DNA of 64,000 nucleotides, from NCBI RefSeq assembly GCF_000006405.1, contig NW_003202153.1, positions 127,530 to 191,529 on the forward strand. The letters are read 5' to 3'. Made by a program: the position numbers and the translations under genes. Shown piece by piece: positions 42,872-53,090 of the stretch. The notes under the pieces are model-generated. The model saw only the letters and a list, made by a program, of their open reading frames with translations, was not told the DNA's origin and searched no databases. Origin of the DNA: Perkinsus marinus ATCC 50983 (Eukaryota > Perkinsozoa > Perkinsida > Perkinsidae). The first letter of the stretch is position 1. Each line of letters opens with the position of its first letter.

Positions 42872-45800
42872 TCAAACCAGTGACAACACAAGCAGCATAA
42901 CATACATCAGAGCATGGGTGTTGTCTCTCATCAAGCATCCTATACTATCGGCCGCCTTCCGATGGGCCAACACTTGCTCCAGTAGAGCTACCAGGGCCAC
43001 TCTCAGTGTCGATCCCGCCTCTGTACCTAGAAAGACCATCAAGAAAAAACCACAGGACATTGAGTTCTCACCGCTGCCATCGGCAAAGTTATGAAGTTCA
43101 CGGTCCAGGTTTTGGTACTGCATCTCAAGAGCCTGCGGCGAGCCGAGCTCTCGTCAGTGAACGAGTACACAGACCTACCAGTCGAGCCCAGAGCATGTTG
43201 GCCTCCAAATGAGGGCTATCCCGAAGCCTCCGAGAGAGAGTGCTTATCAAAGTCGGTAAGAGACGGAGCCCGACAGACCCGATGCATGCTGCTATCGAAT
43301 CCGGAGGATCCATTGGGACAACGTCGAACACCTACACATGGCAAATGACAGAGACATGCTCATCAACTGGCATCATCACATAATCGATTATTTTGGCGTC
43401 TCCAGTGACAAGAGCCATGACCACGGCAGCTGGCCAATTCTCGTCCTTGACCATTTTCACTATCTGCTCCACATTAACACGCTCTGTGAGTAGACCCGTG
43501 ACTGGGGTGAAGCTCAGAGCAGTAGTGGCAGTGTCGGCACCAAGAGCGACTGAAATAAGGCGAAACCTATACACTGCTGCGGACGATGGAGCTGATATCC
43601 TACCGCGGTCACTCGAGAAGACGTGCGCACCAAGACTAGTAGCCACACAGACCTGCCGACCATCACCAGATACGGTCAAGCCGAAGACTCGCCTGATTAG
43701 AAGCCGACCACCATGCAACGTTACAGTAGGAGGCAATACACTCACCATAGTTGATAATCCTGTTTGGAGCCGTAACCAGCCTTGACTCCAGGCAGCCTCT
43801 CCGCCTGAGTAATCCTCTTCCTCTTCCGGTCCGCCCCCTCTAGCTCTTCATATCTACAATAGACTCATGATGCTACTACTCTCACCCTATGCAGAGCCTC
43901 ACTCTTGGTCCTGTACAGCTACGGCCAAGGCAGCCCCAGTGTCAGTGCCACGGTCCAGCTTGCTATTGAGGAACCTGTAGGCCGACTCCCCCCAGCTCTA
44001 GGTGTAGTCGTGACTGACCTTTTAGTGCCGATGATGTTGCCTTGAGCACAGGTCATAGTAGTCCGGCACAGCAGTACTCGTAGACGTGTATCGTATATCA
44101 TCAGATACCTAACAACGACTCTGGCCACAACTTCCCGTCCATCGTCCTACGGCGATCTCGGGCACACCGCAGCGAGCCACTGACCATTAGGGCTGAAGCA
44201 GAGATCGGTGAAGTATCTACGAAAAGTAACGCACTCGGAAGATTTCTCGACTCAGCCAGATAGATCCTCACTGTGTGATGTCTGCTGGACCGCCAGTACC
44301 GTCCCGACGGGCCTTCTTGCCGCTGGTGAGACCACCAGTAGCTCGGCTACCTACACCGTATGATAGCCCCCCCATTGCTTGGTCTATCTCCTACTGACCT
44401 TGTCCGCGACCAGCTGCAATATCCCTGCTGGCATCAATACTTCCTCCCATCTCTCTACCCTCTGTTGTATCCCAGAAGTAGATGTGGCCCGCCTGTGTAG
44501 CTGTGGCCAGTCTAAGGGAAACCAATTGCTAGAGCCGCTGATTAGAGAGTGCGCATGCGTACACATTTTTTTCCGTGTTCCGAGCAAAGGCACAGGCCGT
44601 TACCTGTCCCTGGTGGATGAGGCTCTCCCCGCTGCCAGCCTTGGTTTGCCTGAGGACACCTCAAGTCAGTGCGTGACTGCATAGGAAGACCTACCGTCCA
44701 TATACGTCCCACACACGTAGCGTCCTGTCCCAGGAAGTAGAGGCGAGGAGGGACGAATCCCAACAGAAGTCCAGAGCCGACACGCGAGCTTCGTGACCAG
44801 AGAGGACCTGAATTCGAACTAAGATCTAAATCGACTTTGCTGGACCTAGCGGTCGTCAAGCAACAGGTCGAATTTCGCCGAAGTCGGTAACGCAGCACTC
44901 TACACTTGGAGAATAAAGCGATGGTTTATTCGGTCGCGAAGCCCCCGACCAGTGACTTACATCAATGCAGTCCCCAGTCTTGAGTGCCCAGAGGTAAACA
45001 GCTCCTGGTGCCTGAGCGCTAGTGCCACCAGCAGCAACGACATCTCCTCCTCCATCCACAGAGACGGTGGTGAACTGTACCAGGCCCGAAGCGGACGGTG
45101 CCGTCATCACCTAGTCACTTACTGTACCAATAAGCCCGACAACGAAAAAGACCCACCCTGAAGTTGCGGTAACGCAAAGAGTCGTACGCACGCACACTGC
45201 CATCTAGACTTGCTGATATCACTGCGTTACCAGTAGGTGTGAAACACACGCCTTCCACTGTAGAGGTGTGGTCAGCGAAAGTAGCATAGCAGAAACCCGA
45301 CACTGAAAGGCAGCGTATAAAGCGGCCTTAGTCATTACGAAAACCCACCAGTGTCCCACAGCTTCACCTTGCCCTCCATACCACCAGTGGCCAACAACTG
45401 CCTGTGGTTCTGGCCAGCAGTGATCGTGCTACCTGCCTTGGGCTTAGTACTCCCTGCTAGAGGAGAGTAGGCCACGCAGCGGACCTACAGGATGAGTAGT
45501 AGTAGACCCGTAGAGGCCAGTAGATGTCCCTAGGATGGGCCTACCCCATGATGGTGACCCTGTTGCTTGAGTATCCAAGTCTCACTACGCCATTCATAGA
45601 CAAGGAGCTGTCTGGCGTGGGCCGAGCCGATGCATATCCAGTCACCACCCGGACCTGCAATCACCAGGAGGTATCACGGCAGCACTATGATCAAGCTCAT
45701 GTCGTACTGATGTCGGCGTGGGTGATAGAGCAGCCTGCAGAGCCACCCAGTGTGGTCGCGCTCACCAGCGATAGCTCCTGTAGAAGGGCCATGGTCGTGA

Positions 45801-47176
45801 CCTCGTACCTGTCCAGCATTGGCATCACCGTCATACCACAACTTCCACCACTTACAGAGCGAAGATACCATGGCTGAGGCCGATGACGAGCATATCGCTG
45901 AAAGCATCGAAGCCAACAGCAGTGATGGTGCCTCCCTGATTACGACACGTAGTAGTACTAACGACATCGAGCACCTCCTCACCTTGACCGCCTCCAAATG
46001 GTTCTTCGACTGCAGCACCCATACGCCACTATCATCCACTTTCCAATGCAGTAGGAAGCTGAAGACCGCAAGACTGACAGAAGGTATGCTGGCTGGACTC
46101 ACCCGTTGCGAGCGACGGAGTAGATGTCTTTGCCGCTCTTGCCAAAGTAACTGCCTCGGACTGGGGCCTGGTGCTCTACCAGACAGCCCGATGGGATGTC
46201 GCTCACAGAGTGGTCCAGGATCCACACACGGACCTGTAACGCCGTGGTCATAGCTCCCATAGTGAAGTAGCATGCCTCCCTACCATCATATCGTTGCCGC
46301 TAGAGATTAGGGCGTTCGAGTCCGCCGACCAGCTGAGGTGCATGACCTCGTCAATGTGACCGGCGAAGGTATGCTTCACCACCTGATGAAGATGATGATG
46401 ATCGAGGGTAGTGACCGCCCATGGCGTCCCTACCATCTGCCAGCCACTTCTCGCTGATGGGGCATACCACACCACGACCTTCCTTCCAGAAGTGACTGCG
46501 ATATAGCGACCATCTGCAACATACAACAATGTCACTATGCGGGTGGGGAATGAGCAGTAGTACCAGGGGAAAATTCGGCGGCTCGGACTGTCTTCGTTTT
46601 GAGGTTGAGCCGGTGGAGCACTAGACCGGTACTCAGGGCCACGACCATCGCAAAACCATCGGTGTCAACGGTAAACAGCAACGAGTTGTCGGGGGAGGTC
46701 TAAGGGGTTCTCACTCACCACGAACAGTAGAGATCGTATGATACCGTCATAGCAGCAATTGCAGAGCCACGGATCTCCATAGGAAGGCAGGCTGTACGAT
46801 TAGACCTAGACAAGTCAGTGACTTGGACCTGAATGACTGGTAAGAGCGGAGCTGTATCTGCTGAAGGGCTACCCGCGAGGAGACAGTAGAGAGCAGGAGG
46901 GATGGCGGGGGCTGGGCCTCTTGGGACAACGAAGAGGAGCCTCTAGTAGAGAATCTTACCGGACCACCTGATCGGACAAGAATCGTATATTAGGTCCATG
47001 GGACTATCATGTGAGTCCCAACTGTTACCATTGTAAGTAGGACCAAGCAAATTGGTAAAGGCAAAGGAGAGCCTAGTGGCAACTGACGGCTCGCCACTGG
47101 TGATCTTCGCAGTAGTAACGGCACCGTCAAGCGAGGAGGGAACCTCCGACGATGATGACGACGTTGATGTTGACAT
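42872..47176 (-). CDS. PWP2: PWP2/UTP1, WD40 protein of the small-subunit processome
   Basis: A nucleolar U3-associated factor (UTP-B complex) required for 18S rRNA processing. The first exon contains RLSFAFTNLLGPTYNG, matching the PWP2 N-terminus (RFSNLLGTVY). Next come IQVTDLSRSNRTACLPMEI and blades including VWYAPSARSGWQ, HIDEVMHLSWSADSNALISS and RVWILDHSVSD. The diagnostic exon at 45150-45303 reads GFCYATFADHTSTVEGVCFT, then SASLDGSVRAYDSLRYRNFR, as in PWP2. The C-terminal region LTERVNVEQIVKMVKDENWP then AAVVMALVTGD (43400-43490), and the helical end LLEQVLAHRKAADSIGCLMR (42900-42990), match the family tail. It starts 124 bp after the end of exportin-T on the same strand. The ATG at 47174-47176 directly follows CTCAG, possibly a trans-splice acceptor. 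Many short introns; borders approximate. Confidence 0.88.
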
Positions 47177-47299
47177 CTGAGTGGACCCTACCAAGACACG
47201 ATGTGGCCATGGTGTGGTACTGGAACTCAGCAAAAGGATCATTAGAAACTAGCAGTCGTACGTAGTGGAGTCATTATTCAGTCAATCTCGGACCGCTGA

Positions 47300-50200
47300 T
47301 CACGCCTGTCCACCTAGTTTAGCAATGGTAATCTTGACACATTGCAAGAGTGTCTCTCTGAGCTGCGTAGGCGGTAAAGTGCCATTCACAACTCCCTCGT
47401 AGAAGCGTGCCAACTCGGGACTCTCCGCCAGACTGCTGCCCAGAGTGCTCTGGAGCACACTCTGCACTCGAGCTTGGGAATCCGGCGGCAGTGCCTTCTG
47501 GGTGAGCCCCACATTACGCAGCATTTGGCTGACCAGAAACACAGCCTTGACCGATTCATAATCATTCACGTTCAATTGTCGCAGAGCACCGACGCATATA
47601 GGCAGTAGCTCCTGCAAGTTGAGCAAGTCCGCCAGCATTACTCTGATGAACTCCGGGTCCGTCGCTCGACTCGTCGCCTCTACCAGACGTGATACTATCT
47701 GTACACTAGCCGTATACAGTTGGACTTCCGATGGTGTGCCAATACACAGACGGATAAGGCCCAGCACCGCCGGCGTGGCCCGAAGAACCTCCACGAAGGC
47801 CTCCATCTGTTTAGTCGCCGAGTCCCGCATCAATGTGAGTATAGCGACACCCAGCTCCAGCTTTTCCCTTCTAGTCTCGGGAGAGTCCACCGGCATCGCC
47901 TGCCATGCTGGAGCCAAATCGGTAATAAGACTTGGCAACTGCGAGCTGACCAAACCCCGCCCCAGCTCAGCGTCCGCCTGCGTAATAAGGTGCGAGACGA
48001 AGCCCAGGAACTCCGCCATATCGGAACTCTGGCTGGTCGAGTTCGCCTTCACAACTGGCAACACGTCGTTGAGCACAGGGGCTAGCCGCTCTGATGGTAA
48101 TGTTTGGAGTAGTTGCCGACACAACAATATCATGCTCTGTCGTATCACCCGGTCAATTGCTACATGAGCAAAGTGGACCCGTAGTTTGCCCAAGAACATG
48201 TCCCATGCTTCCAGACCCACCGAGCATTTCTCTATCGCCTTAGCCAGTGAGGCCAATGCCAACATGAGTCTATTGTAGAGGCAATCAGCTGTAGTGCCTC
48301 CCGGAGGTACCGCCACCAGATCCGGGCCACCCCTGTCCAGAACAGTAGAGAACTGTGCTAGCACTGCAAGTAGGGTCATGACTTGATCATCAACATCATG
48401 GGAGAGCAAAGTGCCCACAGCCTCGTAAAGATTGTTCTGATACTCCCTCTCAGCCTGGCCAGGGGTAATGGCCAGACATGACGACAGTTCGTTTACAAAC
48501 GGGCCCACTTGTGGCGCTATCACCGCCTTATGCTGCTTGCAAAATTTCACAAGCAGGAACGATGCTCGCCTAGCGACCCTAGGATTCTTGGACCTCACCC
48601 CAGCGAGTAGTGCCGGCAAGCACACACTATCAACACACCTTGATGCCGCACCCGAGTACTTGCACACCAGCTCCAGTGTCTGCAGTTGGACCAGCCAACT
48701 GCGATGCTGCATAATTGCAGGGCAGTGGAGGATCTGGGCAGCTGTCGAGCCCAGTTCATTTTCATAAGCCTTTTGCTCCCCACATACGTGTAACATGGTC
48801 AAACCTATAAAAAGTATATTACGCATACCACACCACACGCTACTGCTTACAAGCCTCCAGCTGGCTATCAGCCAATGCAGCCGCCTGGTTACCCTGTGTG
48901 ATGGAAGCCACTGTAGTCCTCACGAAATCCAGGGCGGTCTAAGGAAGGGAGAAACCTCAAACCATCACTACGCCACATTGTAATACGTCCTTATCAACTG
49001 CAAGGGCCTTCCTAATGAGCTTGCAAACGTCAGACCGGAACTCGGCGAAGGCCACCTCCTGCTCGGTACCGTCATCAACATCATCACCTATAAAGAGGAG
49101 GACGATTGATGAGAATACAGGAAGACTTGAGTCATATTTAAAATAGTCTGAATAATTGTAGCCGCGGGGATTCGAACCGGGGTCCTTCGGGATGGGAGCA
49201 CGCCCCACCAGAAAAGCGATGTATAAACGTCTGCTGCCTCGTTGCAGACTCATCAGGTGAGCTACTCCCTTCCCCATTGCATTGACTAGAAGCGGGTGAC
49301 GAAGGACAGCGGGAATGGATCCCGGAGACCGCCGCCGAACCTGCTCGAGGTTTCCGCCGCCGAACCCCACCCACTACTCACTTTCATGATTAAACCACTG
49401 CGGATAACATAGATGAATCTGAACAGGATCATCATCTACGTTGTTGCTGTTGATGATATTCAGCGACCCATCTAGCTGTGACAGATAAAGTCCACAAAGT
49501 TTTTCAAAGATGAAGAAAATGTTCCTAGTGTGATCACATTTACATGGCAAACCGACTAAAGATGTGTTCCTAGCCATACGTGAAACATTATAGGTTTCTG
49601 GATGATTCCCCATCGAAATGAGCTCAGTTGGACGGCCGTTCAGTGGTAGTACTCCCCTTACCAGTGACAGGCGCATAACCTCCGTTACAACAGGTTTAAC
49701 TTCTTCCTCCAAGGCCTTGCCCTCTGCCTCGCCACTACTACTGATCATCTACCAAGACTAATCACTATAGGGAGGGCCATTGTATGCGACCCCACCTTCC
49801 GAACATTGCCAAGAAAGATCTGTAAGGAGTTGTCCACCGACGCTGCTATCTCGAATGAACTGTGGGAAAAGAACTGTTCCAAAAGTGCCACCACCAGGTT
49901 TTGAACCTGCGCACACTCACAAGTCCCGATCGAACACTGCCAACGGACCTACGCATCGCCATGCTGCCATCACACTGGTGTCGGTAGCTTCCAGACTATT
50001 CCGGATGAGCATCTGGGACTCCATTACACTTTCAGAGACCTTGTCGTACCTGCCATTGCTACCATGACACCAAGCCCATAATCCCCCCCCTTGACGAGGC
50101 CTATTACATTTCCGAAACCTTGGCGAGCTTCCGTGAATCCGCCAAACACGCCTTGGTCATCCGATCCATGTGCCTGCCAACCCGTGACTGCACTCCAGAC

Positions 50201-51590
50201 ACGCTGAAGCCCTCGATCGTACCCTAGCAGGTCCAACTCCAATACCATACTTAGCCTTTTACCCGGCAGCATCTTCTTATGGCACATAGCAGCTATGAAA
50301 GTGCATACATGTTGACCTGATGATCAACAGCATCGACGAGCTATATTGAATCTTCTAGACAGACGCAATGACCAACAATATGCAGTGTATTCTACGTGTA
50401 GCCTCCGCTGAATTTCGTGGCGCGCGACAGTTTCCCCTCGGTACATTGTTCCAATGTGCAAGTACTGGACTCCACAATCTTGGTGACCAACTCTATAAAA
50501 TGAGTGTTGGCGAAGAGAGTGATTTCTGCCCAGGCCACGTATCTGACGCCGTGAGTGACCCTAGCAGCAGTCCATGCCTTACCTGGACAGAACATTGAGT
50601 GAGAGCTCCGTCGACTTGCCACCACTTAGGGAGTTGAACAGAACCTCCACAATACGATTGATATCCCCTATAGTGAAGACAAGTCATTCCATCATCACTT
50701 CCCACCACCAACGACTACTACCACTTTCCCGCATAGTGTCCTTAACACGCATCGGCAGGGAGCTCTCGCCGCTGCCATGCATGTTCCTGAGGGTAGCCTG
50801 GACAGAGATGGCCTGAGGACCCCGCCCTACTACCTAACATCGTCTCCAATGAGCTCTTGATCTAGTGATATCAACACTCGAAGCATAAAGTCCAAACCTC
50901 GGTCGCTGGCAGAGGAGAGCTGGAGGAGATCTTTGATGGCTGTCGACCTGACCGATCATCAAAGATGCTCCGCGCACAGCGAAGATTCTACTCACCACAC
51001 TCCAGACTGATAGTCGTTACACATTAGCTGCATATAAAGAACAGCTATGCGGTTGACAATAGCCACGGGCACCTCTGTGCCTGGTACCAGTACTGTGGTC
51101 ACGTAATGGCACAATGCTTGGCGAACTGAGTATGGATGAGCGATAACCTATGACAAGCCCAGCAGCAAGCACTACCTCCTAGTCGCTGGGCTGGGTTTAG
51201 CCCTGGTGCTAGCTGAGATAGGGCTTGCAGACTCCAGAACTGGACCTGTCATGCGAAAGGTCCTCGGTTCGAATCCCAGGTGAGACAACTCACCTCCATT
51301 GACACTCCACTAGGGGCAAATGCACACCGAGAGATTATCTCAGAGGCGTCCGCTCTCTGCTTGACCTCTGAAGAAGATGTCACCAGTCACAGGTGGATCA
51401 CCAAGCCATGGGTATTACCATTGCACAACTGCTCAGCCTTAAGTCGTGCTGAGGGGTCTGCCTTAAAGGAAACATTGTGTATAACAGATGTCAGTGTAGA
51501 TGCTATTACCCGATAGTTGAAGAGGACGTCAACGGCCTCGACAAGTACTGGATCGGGCGCCCCCACCGCCGCCGCTGGAGTGCTTGACAT
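47300..51590 (-). CDS. XPOT: Exportin-T (tRNA nuclear export receptor)
   Basis: A RanGTP-dependent HEAT-repeat exporter of mature tRNA. Exon 1 starts MSSTPAAAVGAPDPVLVEAV at 51590 and contains SARLKAEQLCNGNTH. Further exons: VPVAIVNRIAVLYMQLMCND (ends at 50996), LPMRVKDTMRES (about 50730-50765; human IKDTMRE), RYVAWAEITLFANTHFIELV (50437-50545; human VSWIDLSLIANDRFI), DDQGVFGGFTEARQGFGNVI, DDVDDGTEQEVAFAEFRSDV (48990-49080), and one long last exon from about 48813 to 47300 with VRSKNPRVARRASFLLVKFC (human VRSRTAYLFSRFV). The human protein motifs are from memory. Introns are short, for example 37 bp at 50408-50444, which holds the 16-mer repeat. Two introns contain tRNA-like sequence, probably repeats. 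It looks intact. Confidence 0.85.
49155..49270 (-). repeat. tRNA-like sequence inside exportin-T
   Basis: On the - strand an A-box-like TAGCTCACCTGATGAG is followed about 85 bases later by a perfect B box GGTTCGAATCC, and GTAGC/GCTAC ends could pair. It is too long and its T-stem is mismatched, so a functional tRNA is unlikely; a tRNA-derived repeat is the better call. Confidence 0.4.
50408..50444 (-). other. 37-bp exportin-T intron carrying the 16-mer repeat
   Basis: In the gene's sense it starts GTACCGAGG and ends ATTCAG; splicing joins LEQ to SEATRRIHCILL in frame, matching the exportin-T helix. TCGCGCGCCACGAAAT fills 16 of its 37 bases, directly before the acceptor. Confidence 0.7.
51200..51292 (+). 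repeat. tRNA-like sequence inside exportin-T
   Basis: TAGCTGAGATAGGG (A-box-like) is followed by a GGACCT/AGGTCC hairpin and a perfect B box, GGTTCGAATCCC. No full cloverleaf can be drawn. It lies in an intron between the first exportin-T exons, on the opposite strand. Confidence 0.35.
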
Positions 51591-53090
51591 ACTCACAACA
51601 ACTAACTCTGCTACATCCGATCCTTTAACATGTTTATTTCATCTTAAGTCCAATTAAAATTATCACTACCTCAATTTTGCCTCAACCGCCCCGATATGTA
51701 GTCACTAGGCCAGTTCCGTAGAGGCCTGAAAGGCGATGGTCCTTCGCAGTGAAGGGAAACCCTCCTAAAGGGTCTCCAACATGCGTTGGAGTACTTCTAT
51801 ATAAACCCCACTCCGACGGTTAGACGCCTACCCCTTAAAGAAGTCAGGGCCTAGCCAGAACTCAGGGAAAAGTACAAGTTCATGGCAGGCGCTGATAGTT
51901 GCAGGTAAATTTCCGACTTCCCAGAATTCTTGAAATCTTGCAATCTTGCATTTCCTCAACGCTATTTGACCATGACGACCAGTGCGCGCTCTGAACTCTA
52001 GCACACTGCTCCTGGGCCTTCCACCCACATCGTTGTCCTACCTCTTGCATTGTTACTGACTTATAGTAGTATCACTGTAGAGCTGCACATATGTCGGCCC
52101 CCCCCCCGACAGTTTTGAAGCCCTTGCCTCCTTGCCGGAACACCAGAGAACTTACCCAAGATGCCTCAAGTTCATAACACAATTGTTTTCCACGAAGTGA
52201 GTTGTGAGATATGTTTGCTACTAGTGTTTTCCATATCACTGCTAAAACTCCAATTGTTCGAATTCTTATTATTAGGTCCCTTTTTGATATGAATATATAA
52301 TAACATTTCGTTGGATAAAATCTAGAGGTCCAGTTTAGGTTCTCGCGGTGAACGGATGGTCGATTGGGGAGTGGTATGGTATGTACAATCAAGGACTGCT
52401 CTCTCGTCCAATGTAGCGTGCATGGACCTATGCGATGGTGGGTTGTATTGACTGTGTGCAACCACCGACGACTCCTGTTGGCCGTCAACTGCGCTAGTAG
52501 CAAAGAGGACGTAGTGAGGTAACAGCTAAATTAGAGGTGATATGTGGGTCCATTGGGAGAATCTATGCTGATGCCCAGACTGGCAAGGATGCTAATGAGC
52601 TGGCCTTTGAGGTGGCTGAAGTTACTTATGAGATCATCGGGGGCGCTGTAGGCAGCAAGCCGGGCCCCTGTGCTGCTGAGTATGGTCTGAGATTGAAGTA
52701 ACCGAGTTATTGTTTAGAAATGAACTCATTGTTAATCATGCTTGTGCTGGTGTTGAATACCGAATGTGTTTCCCTAGGGGAGTATGATGTTGAGTTGTCC
52801 TATGGCTGGGTACTGTATGTGAGAGTTGGACCTGGACAGCATATACTGAGTTTATTCCCTAGGTACAGCTTCTAATTAGTCTGTTTAGATCGCATCGCGA
52901 AAATCCATTTTTGTTATATATTCCGAAGCGCCTCGGCGATGGGGTTCTGTTGGCATGATATGCACTAGGTGAAGTTTCGTGCCTTCGGTGGGATTGCTCT
53001 CATGTGAGCCTCTATAGAATTGCTATCAACTTTACAGTTAGTTATTATTAGCGCTCCTCGACCCGCTCTATTTTGCAGTTTTTTCATCAG
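51591..53090. other. Divergent region between exportin-T and the syntaxin gene
   Basis: The only place where two confident genes diverge, so it may hold a bidirectional promoter or a block boundary. One possible exon lies at 52527-52701. The - strand open frame 52072-52503 has no protein character. No promoter motif is recognised. Confidence 0.45.
52527..52701 (+). CDS. Isolated coding-like exon, unrecognised
   Basis: After GTAACAG an open frame reads KLEVICGSIGRIYADAQTGK, DANELAFEVAEVTYEIIGGA and VGSKPGPCAAEYGLRLK, to TAA at 52699. The composition is convincingly protein-like. No partner exons are clear upstream, so it is either the end of a small gene or a gene fragment. No function is proposed. 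Confidence 0.4.

Noticed and set aside
45674-46273. 199-aa open frame on the - strand
   Set aside because: It runs through several PWP2 exons and introns; only parts of it coincide with true exon frames.
49880-49925. tRNA-like CAGGTTCAAAACCTG on the - strand
   Set aside because: It is a short palindrome with only a B-box look-alike; no A box or fold.
52072-52503. 143-aa open frame on the - strand in the divergent region
   Set aside because: Composition is not protein-like, there is no recognised domain, and no splice partners are seen.
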